Assembly: GCA_047602365.1 (NCBI GenBank) | Contig: JASGHM010000002.1 | Location: forward strand, 1,922,001-1,986,000 | Direction of reading: 5' to 3' | From: Piscinibacter sp047602365 | GTDB lineage: Bacteria > Pseudomonadota > Gammaproteobacteria > Burkholderiales > Burkholderiaceae_C | DNA: 64,000 bases | Shown here: piece after piece, positions 56,962 to 64,000 of the stretch | How the letters are laid out: every line of letters starts with the position of its first letter | How positions within the stretch are numbered: position 1 is the stretch's first letter | Notes under the pieces: model-generated | Told to the model about the DNA's origin: nothing | What the model saw: only the letters and a program-made list of their open reading frames with translations | Database searches by the model: none | Translations under genes and position numbers: made by a program

Positions 56962-58208
56962 ACGGGCTGCAGGCCGACGGCGGCGCCATCGCGGGCATCG
57001 CGGTGGCGCTGGGTTGCGGGCTGCTGGTCGGCCTGGAGCGTGAGCGCCGCAAGGGTGAAGGCGACGACCGTGCCGCCGCCGGCGTGCGCAGCTTCACCAT
57101 CGCCGCGCTGCTCGGCGCGCTGGCCGAGGCGCTGGCGCAGCCCGCGCTGGTGCTCGCCGGCGCGGTGGCGGTCGGCGCGATGGCGGTGCTGGCCTACGCA
57201 CGCAGCCGTTCACACGACCCGGGGCTGACCACCGAGCTGGCGCTGCTCGCCACCTACCTGGTCGGCGTGCTGGCGGTGCGCGACCCGGTGCTCGGCGCGG
57301 CCTGCGGCACGCTGCTGGCCGTGCTGCTGGCGGCACGCACACAACTGCACCGCTTTGCGACCCAGTGGCTCAGCCAGCGCGAGTTGCACGACGGCCTGAT
57401 GCTGGCCGGCTTCGCGCTGGTGCTGATGCCGCTGGTGCCGGACGGCACGATTGCCTGGCTCGGCGGCATGCGCGCCCGCCCGCTGGCCGCGACGGTGCTG
57501 CTGATCCTCGCGCTGCAGGCCGCCGGGCACGTCGCACTGCGCCTGCTCGGCCAGCGCCACGGCACGGTGGCCTCGGGCTTCTTCGGCGGCTTCGTCTCGA
57601 GCACCGCGACCATCGCCGCCTTCGGCGCCCGCGCCCGCGCTGGCAGCACACCGCTGCGCCTGGCCGCGGCCGCCGCGGCACTGTCGGGCTGCGCGACCTG
57701 GCTGCAGGTGCTGGTGCTCGCCGCGGCACTGTCGCCCGGCGCGCTCGACATGCTGTGGCCGATCGCCGCGGGCGGCGCCATCGGCACGCTGCTGGTGGCC
57801 GGCCTGTTGGCACGCGGCGGCGGCAGCGAGCCCGCGCCGCTGCTCGGCGAGCGCAGCGCACTGCAGCTGCGCGAGGCCGTACTGGTCGCGCTGCTGCTCG
57901 CCGGTGTCGCGTTGCTGGTCGGCCAGGCGCGCCAGCACTTCGGCGACGCCGGCGTGCTGACCGGCACCGCCATCGCGGCGCTGGCCGACGCCCATGCGCC
58001 GATCGCCTCGCTGCTGTCGCTGCACGCGGCGCAGCAGCTCGAGCCACGCACGCTGCTGGTCGGCACGCTGCTGGCGATTGCCGTCAACACCTCGACACGG
58101 CTGGTGACCGCCTTCGCGGCCGGCGGCGCGGCCTATGCGCTGCGTGTCGGCGCCGCGCTGCTCGCTGGCCTCGCCACGGCCATCGGCGCAAGCCTGCTTG
58201 CAGCTTGA
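56958..58208 (+). CDS. MgtC/SapB and DUF4010-type integral membrane protein (start uncertain)
   Basis: About 416 residues with roughly eleven membrane segments. The N-terminal MgtC-like block CGLLVGLERERRKGEG and the later GHVALRLLGQRHGTVASGFF, GFVSSTATIAAFGARAR and LAIAVNTSTRLVTAF match DUF4010 proteins. No ATG, GTG or TTG precedes the first membrane helix in frame. I give CTG at 56958, which overlaps the previous stop (CTGA); GTG at 57003 would delete half of that helix. An upstream indel is also possible. Transport substrate unknown. Confidence 0.78.
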
Positions 58209-58285
58209 TTCGACTCGACACAGTGTGACAAGCCGGCGCGGCTATGGTTGCTGCTCCCCCGAAAGAGTCGTTGGAGAGAAACACC

Positions 58286-58771
58286 ATGAGAGCCATCTGG
58301 CGCACCGCCTGGCACGGCCAGGACATCGTCGTCTACCGCGAGGACGAGGAAGTCGACCGGGTCAACGCGCAGGACATCCAGCGTGTCGTGTTCGTGCACC
58401 GCGGCGCCGGCGACTCGCCCGGCGACCTGCTCTACGCCGTGGTCGAGACGAACGACGAAGCGCTGGTCTTCCCCGACTTCACCGGCTTCGCCGGCCGCGT
58501 GAACTTCGAGCGCCAGGCCTTCTGGGCCGAGCGCGGCTGTGTCTACTGGGCCGGCGACAGCCGTGCCACGCTGCCGGCGCGGCTGCGCCGCGGCCGCTGG
58601 CTGATCGGCCACGCCGGGCCGCAGTTCATGCGCGTGCCAAGGGCCGAACTGGCCACGCTGGTCGACGGCTGGCCGCTCGAAGGCCCGCAGACCTGGGAAC
58701 AGCGCAAGTGGCGGCGCATCGAGAACAGCCGGCCGTTCTCGAACTCCGCGCCGGGGCGGCTGCAGGCCTGA
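58286..58771 (+). CDS. Hypothetical protein, 161 residues
   Basis: Start ATG with GGAGAG nine bases upstream. Soluble, mixed alpha/beta, no signal peptide. Segments include RTAWHGQDIVVYREDEEVDR, VVFVHRGAGDSPGDLLYAVV and the C-terminal WEQRKWRRIENSRPFSN. I recognise no domain. It ends before a strong terminator and convergently faces the Lys/Ala-rich protein gene. Confidence 0.75.
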   Translation: MRAIWRTAWHGQDIVVYREDEEVDRVNAQDIQRVVFVHRGAGDSPGDLLYAVVETNDEALVFPDFTGFAGRVNFERQAFWAERGCVYWAGDSRATLPARLRRGRWLIGHAGPQFMRVPRAELATLVDGWPLEGPQTWEQRKWRRIENSRPFSNSAPGRLQA

Positions 58772-58796
58772 GCGCCGCCTGCGCCCGGAAACGACA

Positions 58797-58816
58797 AACC
58801 CCGCCGAGGCGGGGTT
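58797..58816. terminator. Hairpin terminator
   Basis: AACCCCGC pairs with GCGGGGTT around CGAG, between convergent genes (stops at 58771 and 58873). It follows the short AC-rich stretch ACGACA and is followed by CGTCATCG. Probably serves both directions. Confidence 0.75.
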
Positions 58817-58872
58817 CGTCATCGACCGGTTCCGCCGGAGCGGAACCTGCTTGCGGTCAAGTCAGCCGCGGC

Positions 58873-59076
58873 TCAGGCAGCCGGCTTGGCGGCGGCCGGC
58901 TTGGCGGCCTTCTTCTTCGCGACCTTCTTGGTGGCCTTCTTGGCCGCCGGCTTGGCTTCTTCCTTGGCGGCGGCCGGGGCGGCCGGCGCAGCGGGAGCGG
59001 CGGCCGGGGCAGCGGCTTGGGCGAAAGCGCCGGCCGAGAAGGCGGCGGCGACGAGCAGGGCAACGAGCTTGTTCAT
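58873..59076 (-). CDS. Small secreted Ala/Lys/Pro-rich protein
   Basis: 67 residues. A signal peptide (MNKLVALLVAAAFSAGAFAQ) precedes a low-complexity tail of AAPAAAPAAP units and then KPAAKKATKKVAKKKAAKP. The tail is histone H1-like in composition, but the signal peptide points to export. It may bind acidic surfaces such as LPS or peptidoglycan. Function unknown. Confidence 0.75.
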   Translation of the reverse strand: MNKLVALLVAAAFSAGAFAQAAAPAAAPAAPAAPAAAKEEAKPAAKKATKKVAKKKAAKPAAAKPAA

Positions 59077-59119
59077 GGAGTAGTCCTCGAGGATTTGACG
59101 AGCAGAGTGCTCGCCACCC

Positions 59120-60181
59120 TCAACGCCCGGCCCGCGCGACCGGTTGACTGCCGGCATGCAGCGGGTGCGTTTGGAGTTCGTCGAGCCGCAGCACCGGGGT
59201 GACGCAGGCGTCGACCGCCTCGAACAGCGCCGCCCAATGCGCCATGGTCTGCGATCCGAACACGGCGGCGACCTGCGCACGCAGGGCCATCGAGGCCTCG
59301 CTGCCCGGCAGCAGCCCGCGCGACCAGTGCTGCGGCGTCCACTCCGGCCGCGCCAGCGCCTCGCACAAGGCCTGCCAGAACTTCATCTCCAGCGCGCCGA
59401 CCGCCATGAAGCGGCCATCGGCGCAACGGTAGGCCCCGTAGCAGGGCGCGCCGCCGGACAGCAGGTCGCGGCCCGGGTGCGGCGTGCTGCCGGTGGCGGC
59501 CAGCGTGATGCGCGCCAGCACGTGGTGGCGATGGACCTCGTGGGTCATCGAGATGTCGACGAAACGCCCTTCGCCGCCACGCTGGGCCGCCAGCAGCGCA
59601 GCCAGCATGCCCGACACGGCGGCCTGCGTGCCGCCCATCAGGTCGCCGATCTGGAAGTTGGGCACCGCCACGTCGCCGCCGTCGGTGGTGGCGATCTGCT
59701 CCAGCACACCGGCCATCGCGATGTAGTTGATGTCATGGCCGGCGCGGTGTGCCCAGGGGCTGTGCTGCCCGTAGCCGCTGATCGCGCACATCACCAGCTT
59801 CGGGTTCAGCGCGTGCAGCGTCGCCCAGCCCAGGCCCAGCTTGTCCATCACGCCGGGGCGAAAGCCTTCGACCAGCAGATCGGCCTTGCGCGCCAGTTCG
59901 AGCAGTGCGGCGCGGCCGGCCTCGCTGCGCAGGTCGAGCTCGTGCAACTGCTTGCCTTCGTTGAGGGCGCGGAAGGTCAGGCTGGGTCGGCCGGCCTCGC
60001 GGTCGGCGCGGGTCAGGCCCATGTGGCGGGTGCCGTCTTCCTGGCCGTCGCGCGCGGGCCCTTCGATCTTCAGCACCGTGGCGCCCATCTCGGCCAGGTG
60101 CTTCGTGGCCAGTGGGCCAGGCAGCAGTTTGGTCAGGTCGAGCACGGTGATGCCGGCCAGCAGGCCGGCATCTCTGCTCAA
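59120..60181 (-). CDS. CaiB/BaiF (class III) CoA-transferase or alpha-methylacyl-CoA racemase-like
   Basis: 353 residues. Start is TTG, overlapping the stop of the oxygenase gene (TTGA); the next ATG lies within the conserved N-terminus. Blocks include ITVLDLTKLLPGPLATKHLA, the catalytic Asp in HRAGHDINYIAMAGVL, GYGQHSPWAHR and NFQIGDLMGGTQAAVSGMLA. The GHDINY form with this length resembles alpha-methylacyl-CoA racemase more than CaiB, but the substrate is not determined. Confidence 0.88.
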   Translation of the reverse strand: MSRDAGLLAGITVLDLTKLLPGPLATKHLAEMGATVLKIEGPARDGQEDGTRHMGLTRADREAGRPSLTFRALNEGKQLHELDLRSEAGRAALLELARKADLLVEGFRPGVMDKLGLGWATLHALNPKLVMCAISGYGQHSPWAHRAGHDINYIAMAGVLEQIATTDGGDVAVPNFQIGDLMGGTQAAVSGMLAALLAAQRGGEGRFVDISMTHEVHRHHVLARITLAATGSTPHPGRDLLSGGAPCYGAYRCADGRFMAVGALEMKFWQALCEALARPEWTPQHWSRGLLPGSEASMALRAQVAAVFGSQTMAHWAALFEAVDACVTPVLRLDELQTHPLHAGSQPVARAGR

Positions 60182-61047
60182 CGGAACACCCCTTCACGCA
60201 ACCACTTGGTGGCGACCCACTTCTCGCCCTCGACCACCGGCGCGCCGCCGTGCAGCGTCTTGCTCACCGGGTGGGCGCGCTCGTAGCTGAAGAACACCGC
60301 ATTGCCCTTCACCGGCGCCACCTCGACCTGCACGTCGGGGAAGGTGGTGCCGCCACCGACCACCGGGTCGTTGAGGTACATCACGATGGTGGCGACACGC
60401 TGGCCGCCCCGCTTGAGGATGGTCGGCGTGCCCGATTGCGCTGGGTCGAAGTAGTCGTAGTGCGGCTTGTACTCGGCACCCGGCAGGTACTTGAGCACCT
60501 GGATGCCCTCGCCGTTCTCGACCGGCCAGCCGACCAGCGCGCCGATGCGCGCCTCGATGCGCCGGCACAGCTCGTTCTCGCCGCGGTCGAAGAACATGCC
60601 CTGGCTGGTGCGCGCGGCGTTGACCTCGCTGGCACCGGTGTCGGTCTGCACCGTCTCGGAGCGCGCCAGGCGCTTGGCGGCCAGTGCCATCAGCTCGTCG
60701 CACTCCTCGTGCGACAGCAGGCCGCCCAGCACCACCACACGCGGCTCGTGCATCGCCATCACGACGCGCACCTCGCGGTCGCCCGCCTGCAGGGTGGTCG
60801 GCATGCCGCCGCTCTTCGGCAGCGGGTCGGGCACCGGCACCGCCGGCGGCAGCTGCGTCACCTTGGCGCGTTCGTCGAGGAAGCCACGCAGCGTGTCTTC
60901 CAGCGCGGCTATGGCCACGTCCTCGCGCCAGCCGCTGGCCTTCATCGACTCGAGCACCGCCTCCGGCTGCACGCCGGCACGCGCCTGCTCGATGATCCAT
61001 GCCCGCAGTTCGGGCGTGATCGCTTGGGGCTGTTGCACTTCGCTCAT
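60178..61047 (-). CDS. 2-oxoglutarate/Fe(II) oxygenase, prolyl 4-hydroxylase type
   Basis: 289 residues. An N-terminal helical roughly 90 residues (EQARAGVQPEAVLESMKASG) is followed by the P4Hc domain. Iron and oxoglutarate residues appear as His-x-Asp in YKPHYDYFDP and the distal His-Gly plus Lys in KTLHGGAPVVEGEKWVATKW. GGGTTFPDVQ is a family mark. It hydroxylates prolyl or related residues in an unknown protein. Its stop overlaps the start of the CoA-transferase gene. Confidence 0.9.
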   Translation of the reverse strand: MSEVQQPQAITPELRAWIIEQARAGVQPEAVLESMKASGWREDVAIAALEDTLRGFLDERAKVTQLPPAVPVPDPLPKSGGMPTTLQAGDREVRVVMAMHEPRVVVLGGLLSHEECDELMALAAKRLARSETVQTDTGASEVNAARTSQGMFFDRGENELCRRIEARIGALVGWPVENGEGIQVLKYLPGAEYKPHYDYFDPAQSGTPTILKRGGQRVATIVMYLNDPVVGGGTTFPDVQVEVAPVKGNAVFFSYERAHPVSKTLHGGAPVVEGEKWVATKWLREGVFR

Positions 61048-61091
61048 GCGAAGAATTCTGCCGCAGCCACGGCCCCCGTTGTTACGCTTCG

Positions 61092-61718
61092 TCAGCCGCG
61101 GCGCAGCGCGCTGGCTTCCTTGGCCAGGCGCGTGATGCGACCCCAGTCCTTGGCCGCCACCGCATCGGCCGGCGTCAGCCAGGATCCGCCGCAGACCTTG
61201 ACGTTGGGCAAGGCGAGAAACTGCGGCGCCGTCTCGACGGTGATGCCGCCGGTCGGGCAGAACACCACGTCGTGGAACGGCCCGTGCAACGCCTTCAGCA
61301 GCGGGATGCCGCCGGCCGCGGTGGCCGGGAAGAACTTCAGGAAGGTGTAGCCGTCGGCGTTGGCCTGCATCACCTCGCTGCCGGTGGCCACGCCGGGCAG
61401 CAACGGCAGTCCGATGTCGCGGCAGGCTCCGCCGATCTGGCTGGTATAGCCGGGGCTGACGCCGAACACGCAGCCGGCATTCTTCGCATCGCGCGCGTCG
61501 GCGACGCTGCGGATCGTGCCGGCGCCGACGATGGCGCCGGGCACGCTGCGCGCGATCGCCTCCATGCAGCGCAGTGCCACCGGCGTGCGCAGCGTGATCT
61601 CCAGCACCTTGACGCCGCCGTCGACCAGCGCCTGCGCCATCGGAACCGCGTCGTCCAGGTTCTGGATGACGATCACCGGGATGACCGGGCCGTGGTCGGC
61701 CAGTGCTAGCGTGTTCAT
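61092..61718 (-). CDS. eda: 2-dehydro-3-deoxy-6-phosphogluconate aldolase (KDPG aldolase)
   Basis: 208 residues. Active-site parts are the Glu in VLEITLRTPVAL, Schiff-base Lys in YTFLKFFPATAAGG and the phosphate loop CPTGGITVETAP, with VGAGTIRSVADARDA between them. The enzyme splits KDPG into pyruvate and glyceraldehyde 3-phosphate in the Entner-Doudoroff path. It lies 22 bases after edd on the minus strand, so the two are an operon. A related 4-hydroxy-2-oxoglutarate activity is usual for this family. Confidence 0.95.
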   Translation of the reverse strand: MNTLALADHGPVIPVIVIQNLDDAVPMAQALVDGGVKVLEITLRTPVALRCMEAIARSVPGAIVGAGTIRSVADARDAKNAGCVFGVSPGYTSQIGGACRDIGLPLLPGVATGSEVMQANADGYTFLKFFPATAAGGIPLLKALHGPFHDVVFCPTGGITVETAPQFLALPNVKVCGGSWLTPADAVAAKDWGRITRLAKEASALRRG

Positions 61719-61740
61719 CGCAGTCCTTCCGTGAGCGGGT

Positions 61741-63558
61741 TCAAAGCCAGGTGCAGGCGCCTTGTTCGGCGCTCAGCACGTTGCGGCGCAGGCCGCCGAA
61801 CAGTTCGCGGCCGAGGCCGTGGGCGTTGGTGTCGAGCGCCGCGTCGGTGATCTGCGCCGGCACGCGCGCCGTCCACTCGGCCGCGTCGACCAATGCATTC
61901 AGCGTGCCCGCCACCGCATCGAGGCGGATGACGTCGCCGTCGTGCACCCTGGCCAGCGGGCCATCGGCCAATGCTTCGGGGCTGACGTGGATCGCTGCCG
62001 GCACCTTGCCCGAGGCACCGCTCATGCGGCCATCGGTCACCAGCGCGACCTTGAAGCCCTTGCCCTGAAGCACCGCCAGCGGCGGCGTCAGCTTGTGCAG
62101 TTCGGGCATGCCGTTGGCGCGCGGCCCCTGGAAACGCACCACGGCGACGAAGTCGCGCTCCAGCTCGCCGGCCTTGAAGGCAGCCTGCAGGGCTTCCTGC
62201 GACTCGAACACCCGCGCCGGCGCTTCGATCACATGGCGGTCTTCGGGCACCGCGGAGACCTTGATCACCGAACGGCCGAGGTTGCCGGTCAAGAGCTTCA
62301 GGCCGCCTTCGGCACTGAACGGCTTGGCGGCGCCGCGCACCACGCTGTCGTCGCCGCTGGCGGCAGGCAGCGCATTCCAGCGCAGCGCGGCGCCCTGCTG
62401 CTCGGGCAGCGTGCCGAAGGCGCGCAGGCCGCCCTCGACGACGGTCGTCACGTCGGCATGCATGAAGCCGCCGTCGACCAGTTCGCGGATCACGAAGCCC
62501 GGGCCGCCGGCGGCCTGGAACTGGTTCACGTCGGCACTGCCGTTCGGGTAGACGCGGGCCAGCAGCGGCGTCGCGTGCGAGAGGTCGCTGAAGTCGGTCC
62601 AGTCGATCAGGATGCCGGCCGCGCGCGCCACCGCGACCCAGTGGATCAGGTGGTTGGTCGAACCGCCGGTGGCCAGCAGCGCGACCATCGCGTTGACGAT
62701 CACCCGCTCGTCGACCAGCTGGCCGATCGGCGTGAAGCGCTTGCCGCCCTTGCGGATCGCCAGCACGTTGCGCACCGCCTCGCGGGTCAGCGCTTCGCGC
62801 AGGCCGGCATGCGGGTGCACGAAGGCGGCGCCGGGCACGTGCAGGCCCATCGCCTCGAGCAGCATCTGGTTGCTGTTGGCGGTGCCGTAGAAGGTGCAGG
62901 TGCCGGCGCCGTGGTAGGCGGCCGACTCGGCCTCGAGCAGCTTGTCGCGGCCGACCAGGCCTTGCGCGAACTGCTCGCGCACCTTGGACTTCTCGGTGTT
63001 CGACAGCCCGCTGCTCATCGGCCCGGCCGGGACGAACACACAGGGAAGGTGGCCGAAGTGCAGCGCGCCGATCAGCAGGCCCGGCACGATCTTGTCGCAC
63101 ACGCCGAGCAGCAGCGCAGCGTCGAACACGTCGTGCGTCAGCGCAATCGCCGTGCCCATCGCGATGGTGTCGCGCGAGAACAGGCTCAGCTCCATGCCCG
63201 GCAAGCCCTGGGTGACACCGTCGCACATCGCCGGCACGCCGCCGGCGACCTGCACGGTGGCGCCGAGCTTGCGCGCCTCGTCGCGGATCACCGCCGGGAA
63301 GCCCTCGTAGGGCTGGTGCGCCGACAACATGTCGTTGTAGGCGGTGACGACACCGATGTTCGGCGCCTTCTCGGCCACCACCTTCAGCTTGTCGTTGGCC
63401 GGCAGCGCCGCGAAGGCGTGGGCGACGTTGGCGCAGCCCATGCGGTCGGCGCCGCGCGGGCGATCGATCGCCGCCTGCACCCGCGCCAGGTAGGCCGCGC
63501 GAGGCTTGGCGCTGCGCTCGCGGATGCGTTGCGTGACTTCGACGAGGACAGGCTTCAT
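61741..63558 (-). CDS. edd: Phosphogluconate dehydratase
   Basis: 605 residues, the usual size. The 4Fe-4S dehydratase family (IlvD/Edd) marks are present: VPAMCDGVTQGLPGMELSLF, GVCDKIVPGLLIGALHFGHL, GAGTCTFYGTANSNQMLLEA and TDGRMSGASGKVPAAIH. The cluster Cys residues are in the first three blocks. The HPHAGLREALTREA segment is Edd-type rather than IlvD-type. It makes KDPG from 6-phosphogluconate. A palindromic GTAAC element lies 40-50 bases upstream, probably for a sugar-responsive regulator. Confidence 0.95.
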   Translation of the reverse strand: MKPVLVEVTQRIRERSAKPRAAYLARVQAAIDRPRGADRMGCANVAHAFAALPANDKLKVVAEKAPNIGVVTAYNDMLSAHQPYEGFPAVIRDEARKLGATVQVAGGVPAMCDGVTQGLPGMELSLFSRDTIAMGTAIALTHDVFDAALLLGVCDKIVPGLLIGALHFGHLPCVFVPAGPMSSGLSNTEKSKVREQFAQGLVGRDKLLEAESAAYHGAGTCTFYGTANSNQMLLEAMGLHVPGAAFVHPHAGLREALTREAVRNVLAIRKGGKRFTPIGQLVDERVIVNAMVALLATGGSTNHLIHWVAVARAAGILIDWTDFSDLSHATPLLARVYPNGSADVNQFQAAGGPGFVIRELVDGGFMHADVTTVVEGGLRAFGTLPEQQGAALRWNALPAASGDDSVVRGAAKPFSAEGGLKLLTGNLGRSVIKVSAVPEDRHVIEAPARVFESQEALQAAFKAGELERDFVAVVRFQGPRANGMPELHKLTPPLAVLQGKGFKVALVTDGRMSGASGKVPAAIHVSPEALADGPLARVHDGDVIRLDAVAGTLNALVDAAEWTARVPAQITDAALDTNAHGLGRELFGGLRRNVLSAEQGACTWL

Positions 63559-63573
63559 GGTGTCACCCCGGCT

Positions 63574-63609
63574 GTAACCGACCCTTGGATTGTGACGTAA
63601 CCGAGTTAC
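63574..63609. promoter_or_regulatory. Putative operator upstream of edd
   Basis: GTAACCGA occurs at 63574 and 63597, 23 bases apart. The second copy is half of the palindrome GTAAC-N3-GTTAC (63597-63609). It is 16-51 bases before the edd start on the opposite strand, where a repressor would cover the promoter. It does not match the HexR consensus well; the regulator is unknown. Confidence 0.4.
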
Positions 63610-63628
63610 ATCGTCAAAACAAGCGGAT

Positions 63629-63898
63629 TAGGGCCTGTTCACACTACGGGAAGGCTCGCGCCGGGGTGGTCCAAGGCGCTGGGCAAGGCGCGGCGCGCCG
63701 CCCAGGCAGGCCGCCTGGGCCAGCGGCGCAACGCGGCCCAGCACCTTGGGGTACCCCGGCCCGCAGGGTGATCTCGGCAAGCAGGCGCCCGCCGCGTTGC
63801 ACGTCTTGCCCAGGCGGCCAGCCTGGGCTGCGCCGTGCGCCTTGCGGGCGCCTGCTTGCCGAGTCACGCGAGCCTCCCCGTAGTGCGAACAGGCCCTA
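63629..63898. mobile_element. MITE-like 270-bp element with terminal inverted repeats
   Basis: The ends TAGGGCCTGTTC[A/G]CACTACGG (63629 onward and the complement ending 63898) are inverted repeats of about 32 bp with two mismatches. TA flanks both sides and could be a target duplication. Inside are a 20-bp perfect inverted repeat (CTCGGCAAGCAGGCGCCCGC near 63773 and its complement at 63843-63862) and further GGCCCAGGCGG-type palindromes. There is no transposase gene. It fills the gap between edd and the next gene. Confidence 0.7.
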
Positions 63899-63902
63899 GG
63901 CA

Positions 63903-64000
63903 CTACTGCAGGCGCAGTTCGACACGGCGGGCTTCCTTGGGATCGGCGCCGCCGGTGGTCTGCTGCGGCTTGTCCAGCTGCAGGCGCTCGGGCGGCACGC
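63903..64000 (-). CDS. C-terminal fragment, possibly OmpA/MotB-family protein
   Basis: Only the last 31 residues are in the window, from VPPERLQLDK to the stop at 63903-63905. The ending EARRVELRLQ resembles the NRRVE-type terminus of OmpA-like peptidoglycan-binding domains. The rest of the gene lies beyond the right edge, so this is tentative. Confidence 0.5.
   Translation of the reverse strand, partial: VPPERLQLDKPQQTTGGADPKEARRVELRLQ

Noticed and set aside
63585..63903. Short open frames on both strands inside the MITE-like element
   Set aside because: They exist because the element is palindromic; they have no ribosome site or recognisable product.

Overview
The window is about 64 kb of very GC-rich, densely coding bacterial chromosome. 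Gene content points to a betaproteobacterium of the order Burkholderiales, probably near the Rubrivivax/Leptothrix/Methylibium/Piscinibacter group. The pointers are a Bug-type tricarboxylate binding protein, a BdhA-patatin pair, an Entner-Doudoroff edd-eda pair, an ornithine-lipid type acyltransferase, and LolA next to FtsK. This is inferred from family content only; there is no rRNA or tRNA in the window to confirm it.

Layout. 1-3.6 kb: end of a PDZ serine protease, an NAD(P)-binding epimerase-like protein, a ferredoxin-reductase-type flavoprotein and a Bug protein. 3.6-8.8 kb: a 1752-residue kinase-like/AAA/GAF/histidine-kinase protein whose kinase-like domain has lost key catalytic residues. 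9-13.6 kb: an operon of cupin, DUF302, disulfide flavoprotein, EgtB and EgtD (ergothioneine type). 13.7-19.3 kb: an NDH-2-like flavoprotein (frame-disrupted), 3-hydroxybutyrate dehydrogenase, sigma factor, patatin, carbonic anhydrase and YeeE/YedE protein. 19.3-22 kb: response regulator, histidine kinase and a PAS-GAF protein. Two nearly superimposable CGTGA direct-repeat arrays precede the 9 kb and 13.7 kb operons. 22-29.7 kb: envelope and small secreted proteins, including two related EF-hand proteins, a DedA protein, an ATP-grasp protein and an OlsB-like acyltransferase.

29.9-42.6 kb is the most unusual part. It holds ten tightly packed minus-strand genes: an exported caspase-like protein, an ECF sigma factor, a one-TM anti-sigma-like protein, a TPR protein, two related secreted proteins, a patatin lipoprotein, an unknown secreted protein, an M48 metalloprotease and an exported TPR-CHAT protease. 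Several join by 4-base overlaps. It looks like one transcriptionally self-controlled, envelope-located protease/lipase system that I cannot match to a named pathway.

43-46.5 kb: branched-chain amino-acid-type ABC transporter genes livH-M-G-F without an adjacent binding protein. 46.7-52.3 kb: rarA, a small and an outer-membrane-like hypothetical, lolA and ftsK. 52.3-59 kb: a MORN-like secreted protein (frame-disrupted), Tat-exported intradiol dioxygenase, DUF2891 protein, PPC/DUF296 protein, beta-CASP metallo-hydrolase, MgtC/DUF4010 membrane protein and small proteins. 59-63.6 kb: CoA transferase, prolyl-4-hydroxylase-like oxygenase, eda and edd. The right end has a 270-bp inverted-repeat element resembling a MITE, then the C-terminus of another minus-strand gene.

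At least five genes carry single-base frame disruptions and a sixth probably does at its start. Most are consistent with one extra base, so assembly error must be excluded before any is called a true pseudogene.
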